DNA from: CAJXZP01 sp041563475
GTDB taxonomy: Bacteria > Bacteroidota > Bacteroidia > Flavobacteriales_G > Salibacteraceae
NCBI GenBank assembly: GCA_041563475.1
Contig: JBFFMY010000037.1
Coordinates: forward strand, 1-26,986
DNA: 26,986 nucleotides
Reading direction: 5' to 3'
In this document: positions 8,077 through 16,483 of the stretch, piece after piece
Layout: each line of letters starts with the position of its first letter
Numbering within the stretch: the first letter of the stretch is position 1
Made by a program: the position numbers and the translations under genes
Notes under the pieces: generated by a model
Told to the model about the DNA's origin: nothing
Databases searched by the model: none
What the model saw: the letters and a program-made list of their open reading frames with translations, nothing else

Positions 8077-8709
8077 TTATTTCTCTTCACAATCCCAACT
8101 CAATCGCTGATCTTCTTTGACTAACCGTAACCAGATTTTATCCGTTTGATCTAACCCTCGGTTATACTTAACATATTTGAAATTATATTGCATTTTATAA
8201 TTTCTCAAAACCTCCACAGCATCCTCACACTTACCGTAATAACCAGAATATAGCTTCGTAAATTCCAGAAGGATTTTGTACTTTAACTCTAGTCTTTGAT
8301 ATTCCGTAATATCAGAATATATGTCAGTTGATTGCGCATCAAATGAATCAATAGCTCGCAAATACCATTCTTTTACCAAAGAGGCTTCCTCCTTATTCCC
8401 TGAGAATTTTCTTGCCAGTGAAATCGAGTAATCAAATTGACCTTCCTTAGGCAAACAGATAAAAAACTGGGAAAACAACTCGTTTGCTAAAATCAATTTC
8501 GTGGTATCTCCTTTTGCTAACCAATATTCGTAGTTCACTATTCCAAGGGAATCATTAAACCCAATTGTGTCCATTCGAATTGAATGTTCATTGGTTTGTA
8601 AAAATCCTTCTTGGTTATTTAGATGTATTGCTTTACCCGAAATAGAACACAACAACAGAAGCGGCAAAAACCCTAGAACCAATAGTACTTTGATGACGTA
8701 ATTTCTCAT
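8077..8709 (-). CDS. hypothetical exported or membrane-anchored protein
   Basis: The ATG at 8709 (MRNYVIKVLLVLG) is chosen. A TTG at 8730 would also open the frame but lies at the edge of a terminator stem. Residues 1-25 form a hydrophobic segment that may be a signal peptide or anchor. The rest (about 185 residues) is helical, with many Tyr, Lys and Glu residues and two Cys near the C-terminal third (KCEDAVEVL, and DCEEK at the end), somewhat like tetratricopeptide-type helical pairs but with no clear repeat. I do not recognise a family. It is convergent with the small acidic protein gene and is separated from the upstream YceI-like gene by a strong terminator, so it needs its own promoter, which I could not identify. 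Confidence 0.65.
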   Translation of the reverse strand: MRNYVIKVLLVLGFLPLLLLCSISGKAIHLNNQEGFLQTNEHSIRMDTIGFNDSLGIVNYEYWLAKGDTTKLILANELFSQFFICLPKEGQFDYSISLARKFSGNKEEASLVKEWYLRAIDSFDAQSTDIYSDITEYQRLELKYKILLEFTKLYSGYYGKCEDAVEVLRNYKMQYNFKYVKYNRGLDQTDKIWLRLVKEDQRLSWDCEEK

Positions 8710-8730
8710 TTTTGTGTATGGATAAAACAA

Positions 8731-8762
8731 AAAAACCTACAAGAAGAATCTTGTAGGTTTTT
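8731..8762 (-). terminator. strong terminator after the YceI-like gene
   Basis: A perfect 14-base stem (8731-8744 with 8749-8762) has a 4-base loop and runs of A/T on both sides, so it could work in both directions. It closes the minus-strand T9SS-cargo/YceI-like unit. Confidence 0.85.
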
Positions 8763-8799
8763 TTCTAAATTCAAATATTAATAATACTTAATTGAGTTC

Positions 8800-9594
8800 T
8801 TAAGGAACTACTTTGAACATCATATCACATTCCACATGAACCATACTTCTTACACTTGATCCACAATACCAAGGATCACTTGAAGTTTGACCTGCCATGA
8901 ATTGGAATGTCCCTGTAAAACTATGAATTGTTAAAGTTGGACTTAGAACTTGCGTTCCTAAAAAGTCAAGATATAAATCAACTGTTCCTGAAACACCTTT
9001 ATAAGTAAAAGTTGCTTGAGCCATGTAACCATCACCGTAAGCAACGACATCACCAGCCGCTACTTCAATAGTAGCCCAATCACTAGCATCAATTGTACTG
9101 TCATAATATACAGTTATAATTGTATCTGCTGGAGGTCCTGGATCAATAACAGTGTCGGAATGTGTGTACCATTGAACTCCCATTGAAGAATTTACACAAT
9201 GACCTGGATCATCTCTACCTGGCTCAAAAGTATTCGTTGTAGAAAGTCTAACAGAACCGTCAAATTTAATGTTGGCTGGATTAGCTTCATCAAAACGCAT
9301 TTCTGCATGAATTTCATTAAAACCACCTGGTAAATTTGCGTTATTTCCTTTGTAACTAGCAGTCCAAGCCACTTTAGAGTGGTGTTCCATTACAACCTTA
9401 GGGTCCGTATAAGTATCAAACGTTAAAGAACCTGGAGTTGCGTAATCTGTGAATGTAATACTGTCAACACCCATTAAATTGGTTTTAACATCATTACCAT
9501 TCGTTTTATGTAGAATTACATTTTTTTGTGAATAGCCAATATTAACAGTAAGTGCGAATATTAACAGAGCGAGTAACTTTTTCATTGATATCAT
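8800..9594 (-). CDS. secreted YceI-like domain protein
   Basis: The 264-residue protein has a signal peptide (to about YSQ, residue 23), then a short VILHKTNG...GVDSITF segment often seen at the N-terminus of secreted Bacteroidota proteins. Residues about 57-262 resemble the YceI lipocalin-like fold: a GGFNEIHAEMRFDEANP strand pair, FDGSVRLST, then a beta-rich region ending MVHVECDMMFKVVP. YceI proteins bind isoprenoid or other amphiphilic ligands in the periplasm; the ligand here is unknown. There is no T9SS tail. Cys133, Cys244 and Cys255 could form disulfides. Two near starts are possible (9594 or 9585). The gene follows the small T9SS protein after 15 bases and shares its terminator, so the two form an operon. 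Confidence 0.68.
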   Translation of the reverse strand: MISMKKLLALLIFALTVNIGYSQKNVILHKTNGNDVKTNLMGVDSITFTDYATPGSLTFDTYTDPKVVMEHHSKVAWTASYKGNNANLPGGFNEIHAEMRFDEANPANIKFDGSVRLSTTNTFEPGRDDPGHCVNSSMGVQWYTHSDTVIDPGPPADTIITVYYDSTIDASDWATIEVAAGDVVAYGDGYMAQATFTYKGVSGTVDLYLDFLGTQVLSPTLTIHSFTGTFQFMAGQTSSDPWYCGSSVRSMVHVECDMMFKVVP

Positions 9595-9609
9595 TTTTTG
9601 TGTTATTTA

Positions 9610-10125
9610 CTATTTTTGAATTATAATTTTTCTTGTGATAGAACTGTCATTGTTTCCTGAAATTCTCATGATGTAAACACCATTAGAAAATTTCTCAAAA
9701 TCAATTCTTGCATTCAATTCTGAACCATTTGATGGTAATTTAATGGTTTCAACTAATGAACCAAGTGCATCATACACGTAAATCTCGTATTCACTAGCAT
9801 TTCCATTTTTAATGTCAAGAGTTACCATACCAGTACTTGGATTTGGATATACTTCAACATCTGCAGTGTTTTCAACCTCCTTAACAGCATCAGAAATATC
9901 ATCAAATGTTATTTTCACAACGTCATTCAACACATAAGGTGTTTGAACTCCGCTAATGTTTTCCACCAGCAAATCTGTGGAGGAGAAAGTGATGACTTTA
10001 ACGTCATCAATTAAATAGGTACTCGTTCCTGCTACTGTTTCGAGGTGCATGTTCGTTTGGGCATACATTGCATTTCCAACTAACAACCCGACAAACATCA
10101 GAGTGAGTTTAATAGTTTTTTTCAT
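9610..10125 (-). CDS. minimal secreted protein with T9SS type A sorting domain
   Basis: The 171-residue protein has a signal peptide (to about YAQ, residue 23), a short middle of about 60 residues, and a C-terminal sorting domain (about 88-171). That domain carries the hallmarks YPNPSTG at 93-99, YDALGSLVETI, FSNGVYIMRI and a basic end RKIIIQK. The middle holds two similar units, DDVKVITF (40-47) and NDVVKITF (67-74), resembling GVDSITF in the next protein. T9SS would carry it across the outer membrane. There is almost no space for an enzymatic domain, so it is likely a surface anchor, adaptor or structural factor. It is the first gene of the two-gene unit. A weak promoter-like CAATGTTA (10162-10169) lies upstream. 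Confidence 0.82.
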   Translation of the reverse strand: MKKTIKLTLMFVGLLVGNAMYAQTNMHLETVAGTSTYLIDDVKVITFSSTDLLVENISGVQTPYVLNDVVKITFDDISDAVKEVENTADVEVYPNPSTGMVTLDIKNGNASEYEIYVYDALGSLVETIKLPSNGSELNARIDFEKFSNGVYIMRISGNNDSSITRKIIIQK

Positions 10126-10579
10126 AATTGATAATATTTAAATGAATTTATATTTACTCTACAATGTTATGGGATTTCTTACGGAGGGTCATTGATAGTA
10201 ATCATAAGTATAAATGATTATTAGATTGGATTAAATGACCAATTTTTTATCTGTTTTATTTCTTCTGCTTCAAACAGTTTTTCACGGGAGATAATGCAAA
10301 ATACCTTTAAATAATTGAAAATAAGAGCCTTATTACCCATATCATTTTTAATATATATTTTTTAATAAATTTTACATGACTTACGTCAGTATAAAAGTGA
10401 CAATTTCATAAATTATTACACCCTTTTTTTTACCCAAAAAGAAATTAAAATTGCATTGTTAACATCTTTAACATTCTCACAAGTCCATATTTTAGTGATA
10501 AAATGAAAAAAAGTATAAAAAATAAAAATGAAAAAAAGGCATGAAGGCAATTTGGGAATAAGAGTGAATTAGCCTTTTA
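10126..10579. other. 454-base AT-rich gene-free region
   Basis: This region separates the start of the T9SS-cargo gene from the end of the RND exporter gene. It holds no convincing open frame. It contains long A and T tracts, the inverted repeat TAATCAT/ATGATTA (10199-10220), and TGAC-ttac-GTCA (10377-10388). The right part probably acts as the 3' end of the exporter transcript and the left part as the promoter of the T9SS-cargo gene. I see no small RNA I can support. Confidence 0.5.
10538..10578 (-). terminator. possible weak terminator after the RND exporter gene
   Basis: On the minus strand, AAAAGGC near the stop could pair with GCCTTTT, which is followed by more T residues. The loop of about 31 bases is long, so this is only a candidate. 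Confidence 0.3.
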
Positions 10580-12829
10580 TTATTTTTTGTAAAACAACAT
10601 TACCAAAATAGGTAAAATAGTTAAGTCTATAATCACCGCAAAAACCAAACATAAACTAACTAATAGGCCAATATAAAAGGCACCACCAAAACTAGACAAT
10701 AACAAAGGCATAAATCCGGTTAATAAAAGTAGTGTAGTAATTATGATTGCTTTTCCCGTGGACAAATAAGACCTTTTTAAGGCATATAATACAGACCTTC
10801 CTTTACCTAATTCAATCCTAAATTTACTCAAATAATGTATAGAATCATCCACTACAATACCCAGGGAAACGGCAAAAATTATGGACGTATCTGCTTTCAA
10901 GTAAATGCCTAGTAAACCCATTACGGCTCCCATTAAAATCAATGGAACAATATTGGAGACCAATACAATAAAAACCATTTTAATGGATTTAAACATCAGG
11001 CCAACAATTACTGAAATAATAGAGAACACAATCAACAAGCCCATAAGCAGGTTATACGGCAAAGAATATGTCGTTTTATCCAACATCATGGCTTGTCCAG
11101 TCATTTTATACTCCACATAAGGGTTTTCAATTTTTTTGTAAAAACCATCAAATTTATCCACTAATTCTTGAAATTGTATTGTGGTTAAATCGGGAAGTTT
11201 CCCTCCTACTCTACAATACTTTCGATCGATTGTCATGTAACGCAAAAATTCACCAGCCCATTCTGTTTGCATTATTTTATTACACAAAAAATAAATTTCT
11301 CTATCGGAATCCGGAACGCGATACCCGGAATCTCTACCCCCATCATAAGCTTGCCTTGCCGTTTTTATAAAAGACACATGCGAAAGCAACATACCAACTC
11401 CACAACTATCTTTTAAGAATTGGTTTATTTCGTCAATTTGATGCACTATTTCTACATCCAAAAAGGATGCATTTGAGTCCTTTAAAATCAAGGCCATTTC
11501 AAAAGAACGTGTACCAGAAAATTGGGTTTCAATAAACGCGTAATCTTCTAAAATAGGATTGTCTTTTGGGATTTCTTGTAGCAAGCTAGAATTAAGTTCT
11601 ATTTTATTAATGAAATAAAAAGAACCTACAGTAACTCCAATGGAAACCCATAGGATGGAAATTCTATTGTTAATTATAAATCGGAACGATTCAGACAAAA
11701 ACGCATTCCATTTCTCTCCATATTTCTTTATCTGAACAATTTTTGGCTCTTTAGAAAGCAAACTAAACCCCAGAATAAAAACAATGACAATCACAAACGA
11801 TAATAAAACCCCTATACCGGCAAATATTCCAAAAAAGCGAATGGGAATAACGTTTGAAAAACTCAGAGAGAAAAAGCCAATAGCTGTTGTAAGGGAGGTG
11901 AAAAAAGTGGCCAATCCCACATCCTTAAAAGTCCTTTTTACAGCATCAATTTTATTTTGTCCCTTTCGAAGTTCTTCAATGAATTTTGTATACAAATGAA
12001 TCACATCCGACATGCATATAACTGCTAGTACAGGAGGCAACAGACTGGAAATTATATCAATAGGATATTCAAAGTATGCCATTAACCCAAATGTCCACGA
12101 AATGGAAAACACAATCGTAACAAGGGGAATCCAAATCGATTTAAAGGATTGAAAAAGCATGTACAAAGTCAAGCTGATCAAGACCAGCGAAATACTCAAA
12201 TACAAGGTTAAGTTCCTTTGAATTTCAACTAAATAGGTTTCCTCTACTAAAATTTTGGCCGTCAAATACGATTTATCGAATTCTAATTCATCGATTTTCG
12301 TCCTAATATCTACTAATAAAGCTGTTTTTTGTTGATCACTTAAGTTGGGTGAATGGAATGCTGAAATAGAAATGGATTTACCATCTTTAGAAATCAAAAA
12401 ACCCTTAAATTCATTGGAAGCGGCTAATTTGGTACTATCCGAAGGCAGCAACTCCGGATGGTGGTAATGTAATATAGGTGTTTTTTTTAACTGTCCTCTA
12501 TTCATTTCTTGGTAGAAAGAATTTGTAACAGAATACACGGAATAAATACTATCGAAAGAAAACAGGTAGGTTGTAAGTGAATCTACTTTAGTGAGGAATT
12601 CCGGTTTAAAAATTCCATTTTTATTCGTTATTCCGATGAAAATATATTCATCATCAATATTGGAATTGAAACGTTCAGAATATTCATGGAAAAATTCTAG
12701 GTCTGGGTCATTTACTGGAAAAAATTGCTCTAAATCAAAATCAAATTCCAAATTACTCAACTGAACAAAACTCAGTCCCGAAACCAAAATAACAATAAAA
12801 ATGGCCAGGCGGCTAAACTTTTTAAGCAT
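10580..12829 (-). CDS. RND/MMPL superfamily exporter
   Basis: The ATG at 12829 is preferred over an in-frame TTG at 12832. The 749-residue protein has the two-fold RND/MMPL layout: an N-terminal helix (about 8-26), a periplasmic domain (about 30-200), five to six helices (about 205-360), a linker and a second helix (about 390-410), a second periplasmic domain (about 412-580) and a second helix bundle (about 585-748). Transmembrane acidic residues of the proton relay appear in SDVIHLYTKF and VVDDSIHYLSKF. MMPL members move lipids or other hydrophobic molecules out of the inner membrane. It is the second gene of an operon with the U32-family protein, 12 bases downstream, which suggests a shared lipid-like substrate. 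The substrate is unknown. Confidence 0.88.
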   Translation of the reverse strand: MLKKFSRLAIFIVILVSGLSFVQLSNLEFDFDLEQFFPVNDPDLEFFHEYSERFNSNIDDEYIFIGITNKNGIFKPEFLTKVDSLTTYLFSFDSIYSVYSVTNSFYQEMNRGQLKKTPILHYHHPELLPSDSTKLAASNEFKGFLISKDGKSISISAFHSPNLSDQQKTALLVDIRTKIDELEFDKSYLTAKILVEETYLVEIQRNLTLYLSISLVLISLTLYMLFQSFKSIWIPLVTIVFSISWTFGLMAYFEYPIDIISSLLPPVLAVICMSDVIHLYTKFIEELRKGQNKIDAVKRTFKDVGLATFFTSLTTAIGFFSLSFSNVIPIRFFGIFAGIGVLLSFVIVIVFILGFSLLSKEPKIVQIKKYGEKWNAFLSESFRFIINNRISILWVSIGVTVGSFYFINKIELNSSLLQEIPKDNPILEDYAFIETQFSGTRSFEMALILKDSNASFLDVEIVHQIDEINQFLKDSCGVGMLLSHVSFIKTARQAYDGGRDSGYRVPDSDREIYFLCNKIMQTEWAGEFLRYMTIDRKYCRVGGKLPDLTTIQFQELVDKFDGFYKKIENPYVEYKMTGQAMMLDKTTYSLPYNLLMGLLIVFSIISVIVGLMFKSIKMVFIVLVSNIVPLILMGAVMGLLGIYLKADTSIIFAVSLGIVVDDSIHYLSKFRIELGKGRSVLYALKRSYLSTGKAIIITTLLLLTGFMPLLLSSFGGAFYIGLLVSLCLVFAVIIDLTILPILVMLFYKK

Positions 12830-12841
12830 CAAGAAATTAAT

Positions 12842-14080
12842 TTATATCCAGCTTTTTTTCATGAATACCTCACCCGTAATCATTGTTTCCTTTGTTTTTT
12901 TCAGGGCGTCACAATGCTCCAGATGTTTTTCTACGGGAACTAAATATTTAATCGCTTTAGATCCAATTTCTTCACAATAAGAACAGGAATCACAATCTCT
13001 CGTACACTTGCCTTTTGCGAAAAAATCCATATATCCATCCAATTTTTTATTGTCAATGTACATATCAAAACTTTCATTAAAAGCCTTTTCTTTTCTAAGA
13101 TCTTTCAAATTATCCATCAAATTTTTCACTTGAAAAAGATTGATTTTTGAAGGTTGAAATAAGTATTTCATCCCTTTGGTATAAATGGAATTATCGTTGT
13201 AAATGATGTATTTAGAAACTCCATGAAGTAAGTCCATCATGTTTCCCTCGTATGATCTTTCCGAGTATGCCTTTATAATAAGAGCCAAGGCATCTGAAGT
13301 CATACTACGCTCAACAAGCTTTATATAATCCACTCCTGCATCTTCATAGTAATGAAGATCTTCGGGTCTAATAAAAGCTGATTTTAAAATATCTGTGGGT
13401 TTTCTTAACATGGCTTCCGCACATGTAAATAAGTAATAATCAAAACTAAAATTATTCATTACGTGTCCGCATTGAGAAGTATGGGCGTTATAATTCCCAT
13501 GAAGAGTAACATGTGGACAACGATTACGGCATTTTAGATTTGCAATCGTTTGAATTTTTACATTCGTTTTTTTCTTAATAAGTCGAATTTCTTCGAAATT
13601 TTTGTTCAAATCAACATAGGATATATTGATTTTATCTGCGCCTAGTTCCTCCCAGTATTTAGCTTTCTCAAAGCAGTCAATTACAACTTGAACAGAAACA
13701 GATGTTTTAAAGTGCGGGTAATTCTTTTTTATGATTTCTAAAATCATAGGTAACGAAACTGTAATAGAATCTACCTTTATTTCGGTAAGCCAATCCAATA
13801 ATTCACGAATTTGGCGGTACCCTTTTTTACTAATTTCTAGGTTATCGAAGCAGGTTCCATTCAGCAAATAATTAAACTCTAATCCTCTCTTATGTGCTTC
13901 CTCGACAAAACTTGCAACCTTCTTTTTACTTACATGAGGCATGGTAAGGGCTGGCCTTCCTCCTCCAATTAAATCTACACTTAATTTGCCATAGATTTCG
14001 GCTACTTCTGAAAAATCTATTTTTTCCCAATAATCATCTTCAAAATTACATGGTACGGTCAATTTCATTTTATGCGCCAT
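12842..14080 (-). CDS. peptidase U32-family, probable Fe-S protein (UbiU/V/TrhP-like)
   Basis: The 412-residue protein has a TIM-barrel-like N-terminal half matching the U32 family: an N-terminal strand, GGGRPAL, LNG, a VSLPMILEIIK helix and IQTIANLKCRNRCPHVTLHGN. Cys184 and Cys188, followed by Cys204 and Cys220, sit where UbiU/UbiV-type members hold a [4Fe-4S] cluster. A C-terminal extension contains CxxxCxxCxxC (Cys359, 363, 366, 369), possibly a second metal or Fe-S site. Family members act in hydroxylation of tRNA, rRNA or ubiquinone precursors rather than clear proteolysis. It is first in the operon with the RND exporter. I infer modification of a lipid-like molecule, but this is unproven. 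The start may be the ATG at 14080 or the one at 14068. Confidence 0.72.
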   Translation of the reverse strand: MAHKMKLTVPCNFEDDYWEKIDFSEVAEIYGKLSVDLIGGGRPALTMPHVSKKKVASFVEEAHKRGLEFNYLLNGTCFDNLEISKKGYRQIRELLDWLTEIKVDSITVSLPMILEIIKKNYPHFKTSVSVQVVIDCFEKAKYWEELGADKINISYVDLNKNFEEIRLIKKKTNVKIQTIANLKCRNRCPHVTLHGNYNAHTSQCGHVMNNFSFDYYLFTCAEAMLRKPTDILKSAFIRPEDLHYYEDAGVDYIKLVERSMTSDALALIIKAYSERSYEGNMMDLLHGVSKYIIYNDNSIYTKGMKYLFQPSKINLFQVKNLMDNLKDLRKEKAFNESFDMYIDNKKLDGYMDFFAKGKCTRDCDSCSYCEEIGSKAIKYLVPVEKHLEHCDALKKTKETMITGEVFMKKSWI

Positions 14081-14097
14081 AACCTCAACTTTTTAAA

Positions 14098-14129
14098 AGT
14101 AATGGATGTCTGTAATGACATCCATTACT
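14098..14129 (-). terminator. terminator-like hairpin after the CxxCH T9SS protein
   Basis: A perfect 13-base inverted repeat (14098-14110 with 14117-14129) has a six-base loop. On the minus strand it is followed by TTTT and A residues. It lies between the upstream T9SS gene and the U32 gene, so it ends the first transcript and may also shape the leader of the second. A smaller CGAGT/ACTCG stem sits at 14140-14152. Confidence 0.65.
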
Positions 14130-14153
14130 CAATTTTGTTCGAGTACAACTCGA

Positions 14154-14960
14154 TTAATTCACGATAAATCTATTCGTAAACGTTTGATTTTCGCTAGTGA
14201 TATTAATAATATACATTCCTGTTTCTAAGTTAGAAACGTCAATAGAACTAGTCGATAAGCTATTTACCAAATAAGAGTCGTTGGTATATACTACCTGACC
14301 ATTTGAAGAAAAAATAGTTACACCTACTTCATTTCCAGAAATCTCGGGCATCTCAATATTCAATTGATCAACTACAGGATTAGGATAAACCTTTAGTCCA
14401 TTCTTAGCCGCTAAATCGTTAACACTTGACACTGTTTCCTCAGAATACATTTGAGAAGCATTAACAACTCCACCTCCATAACCGTCAAATAGCAATGAAG
14501 CATAAAAAGTTACATCACCAGATCCCGATGCTGGGGCGGTCCAATCAAATGACCAAGTAGTCAGCGTATTTCCTGCAGCTAAATGACTAACGTGATCATC
14601 AAAAGAAGAGGTGTTGGTAGCATCCGTAATCACAAAAGTACCCATGTGATTTGCAGACCCATCCTCGCATGTTACGCTAAATCCTTTCTTAGCAGAACCT
14701 CCACCACCAGTGGTTGTAAGTGTCATGGTATACGTTTGACCGGCTATATAACCTGTTGCAGGAATATCAGAGGTCATCCATGAATTATCAGTGTTTAAAC
14801 CTCCGCCATGGCAAGCAGAACAATCTTCCCCATCACCTGGTGAACCTGAATTGCTCCAAATTCCCCCTGAGGTTCTAACGTTATCTCCGCTGTACGCAGT
14901 TAGTAATAAAAACATTGGAATTACAGCCGCGCTGCCCAAAAGAAGTAAAAATTTTTTCAT
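14154..14960 (-). CDS. T9SS-sorted secreted protein with CxxCH motif (choice-of-anchor V/Reelin-like)
   Basis: The 268-residue protein has a signal peptide (to about residue 22) and then a CSACH motif (47-51), the consensus for covalent c-type heme binding. A beta-sandwich follows (about 65-175), rich in Gly, Thr and Ser and resembling the 'choice-of-anchor V' region of secreted Bacteroidota proteins. A T9SS type A sorting domain (about 187-268) carries VYPNPVVDQL and LETGMYIINI. The product is expected at the cell surface. Whether heme is attached is not shown: one isolated CxxCH can be coincidental. It has a terminator downstream and appears to be transcribed alone. Confidence 0.8.
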   Translation of the reverse strand: MKKFLLLLGSAAVIPMFLLLTAYSGDNVRTSGGIWSNSGSPGDGEDCSACHGGGLNTDNSWMTSDIPATGYIAGQTYTMTLTTTGGGGSAKKGFSVTCEDGSANHMGTFVITDATNTSSFDDHVSHLAAGNTLTTWSFDWTAPASGSGDVTFYASLLFDGYGGGVVNASQMYSEETVSSVNDLAAKNGLKVYPNPVVDQLNIEMPEISGNEVGVTIFSSNGQVVYTNDSYLVNSLSTSSIDVSNLETGMYIINITSENQTFTNRFIVN

Positions 14961-15118
14961 GATTTAAAATTTAATTGTTATTAACATTTGATGATGCAAG
15001 ATAGGAATTATTACCAAAAAACTTCATGACGTTAATCAGTTACGCATATGATTTATAAGCAATTTTAGGACTAACTTCTATCACATAGTGGTATTTCACG
15101 AAAGTAAGTGGACGATTT

Positions 15119-16300
15119 TCACAGGAAATAAACCAATACATTTTCTCCTTCCGCTGTATTTTCTTTATCCCAAGGAATATAAATTAAGGCATTTGAAATC
15201 GCATATGTATGCATCATTGCGGAGCTTTGACCATCTAGAATTTCGACACCGGTATCAGTTACAAACCCTTTTAAAAATTGCGCACGGGTACCTTTCTTAA
15301 TATAGGGTTGGTTTAGTTTCAAAAAACCTGTTTTCAACCCTAAAAAGCCTTTGCCACACGATTTATTGGCTGCAGGCAAAACGTATTGATAAAAACCTGT
15401 TAAGGCAGAAGCCGGATTACCAGGAAGCGCAAAAATTAGCGTATCATCTTTCGTGGCAAAAAACAAAGGTTTACCTGGTTTTTGTTTCACTTTATAAAAA
15501 ATTTCATCCACGCATAAATCTCCAAGGGCCGCGCCCACATAATCATAATCACCTACAGAAATGCCCCCTGATGCGATTACAATATCCGCTTTTTCAATAA
15601 CTTTTCGAAGAGTTTCATTCGTATGTTCATAATTGTCTTTAACAAAGTGAACCTTAGCCACCTCAAACCCATAGTTAGAAAATGCGGAAACTAAGGCCAC
15701 CGAATTACTTTCATAAATCTGGCCGAATTTTAAGTCGTGCCCAGGTTGAATTAATTCATTTCCAGTTACAACTAAATAAATCACTGGTTTTTTAATCACT
15801 TTTACTTGATCATAGCCCATCATAGCCAAAAAGCCAATACCTGCTGGCGTGATTTCAGTTCCGGATTGCAAGCCGGTATCTCCCGACATTATTTGTTCCC
15901 CACGGTCCCGCACATTTGCTTCTAAACTAACTTCTTTTTCAACAGTTATAAAGTCATCATTTACCGTGACTATTTCTTGAATAACAATGGTATTAGCTCC
16001 CTTTGGTAACGGAGCTCCAGTAAAAATACGCGTAGCCTCACCTGGTTTCACAGAATGGTTTTTTGTGTCCCCTGCTTGAACTTCACCAATAACTTTAAAT
16101 AAGTCCCCTTTCTTAATATTTCCATCGGCATTTACCGCATAACCGTCCATCGCAGATTGTGGGAATCCAGGGATATCAATTTTTGAATATACATCCTGTG
16201 CCAATACACGTCCTAATGATTCGGATATTGGGATAATTTCAGATCCTAAAACGGTAACATTTTTTGATACGAGCTCTTTCGCTTCTTCTACAGTTATCAT
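15119..16300 (-). CDS. moeA: molybdopterin molybdotransferase MoeA
   Basis: The 393-residue protein is close to the usual MoeA length (about 400). It shows the four-domain pattern: MITVEEAKELV, then LPKGANTIVIQEI, the MoaB/MogA-like domain with VYLVVTGNEL, GGISVGDYDY and LPGNPAS, and a C-terminal beta domain starting near residue 310. MoeA inserts molybdate into adenylylated molybdopterin to make the molybdenum cofactor. It is divergent from fhs and close to fdhD, which points to a role in supplying a molybdenum-dependent formate dehydrogenase. The other cofactor genes are not in this window. A -7-like element (minus strand TTACTTTG, 16319-16326) with one mismatch lies 18 bases before the ATG. 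Confidence 0.95.
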   Translation of the reverse strand: MITVEEAKELVSKNVTVLGSEIIPISESLGRVLAQDVYSKIDIPGFPQSAMDGYAVNADGNIKKGDLFKVIGEVQAGDTKNHSVKPGEATRIFTGAPLPKGANTIVIQEIVTVNDDFITVEKEVSLEANVRDRGEQIMSGDTGLQSGTEITPAGIGFLAMMGYDQVKVIKKPVIYLVVTGNELIQPGHDLKFGQIYESNSVALVSAFSNYGFEVAKVHFVKDNYEHTNETLRKVIEKADIVIASGGISVGDYDYVGAALGDLCVDEIFYKVKQKPGKPLFFATKDDTLIFALPGNPASALTGFYQYVLPAANKSCGKGFLGLKTGFLKLNQPYIKKGTRAQFLKGFVTDTGVEILDGQSSAMMHTYAISNALIYIPWDKENTAEGENVLVYFL

Positions 16301-16399
16301 ACTAATCTATTTATTAAACAAAGTAAACCTATATAGCACAATCTCAAAGTGATTATAGTCAATTTAAAAAGGCTTTTTTAATTACTAATTAGAAGGCAA

Positions 16400-16416
16400 A
16401 ATTCAGGTTCTGAATT
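16400..16416. repeat. inverted repeat in the moeA-fhs divergent promoter region
   Basis: AATTCAG (16400-16406) and CTGAATT (16410-16416) form perfect seven-base arms around GTT. It lies between the two divergent starts, about 70 bases before fhs, so a regulator site is possible but unproven. Confidence 0.3.
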
Positions 16417-16483
16417 AGCATATCATTTCAGATTTATTAAATTCGCAAACGCTCACAAAACATAGCGTAAAAAACAAGATAAA

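Noticed and set aside
10377..10388. TGAC-ttac-GTCA, with the ten-mer ACTTACGTCA also present at 1289-1298 upstream of the aminopeptidase
   Set aside because: A shared ten-mer is expected by chance many times in a window of this size. Distances to the two gene starts differ greatly, so a common operator is not supported.
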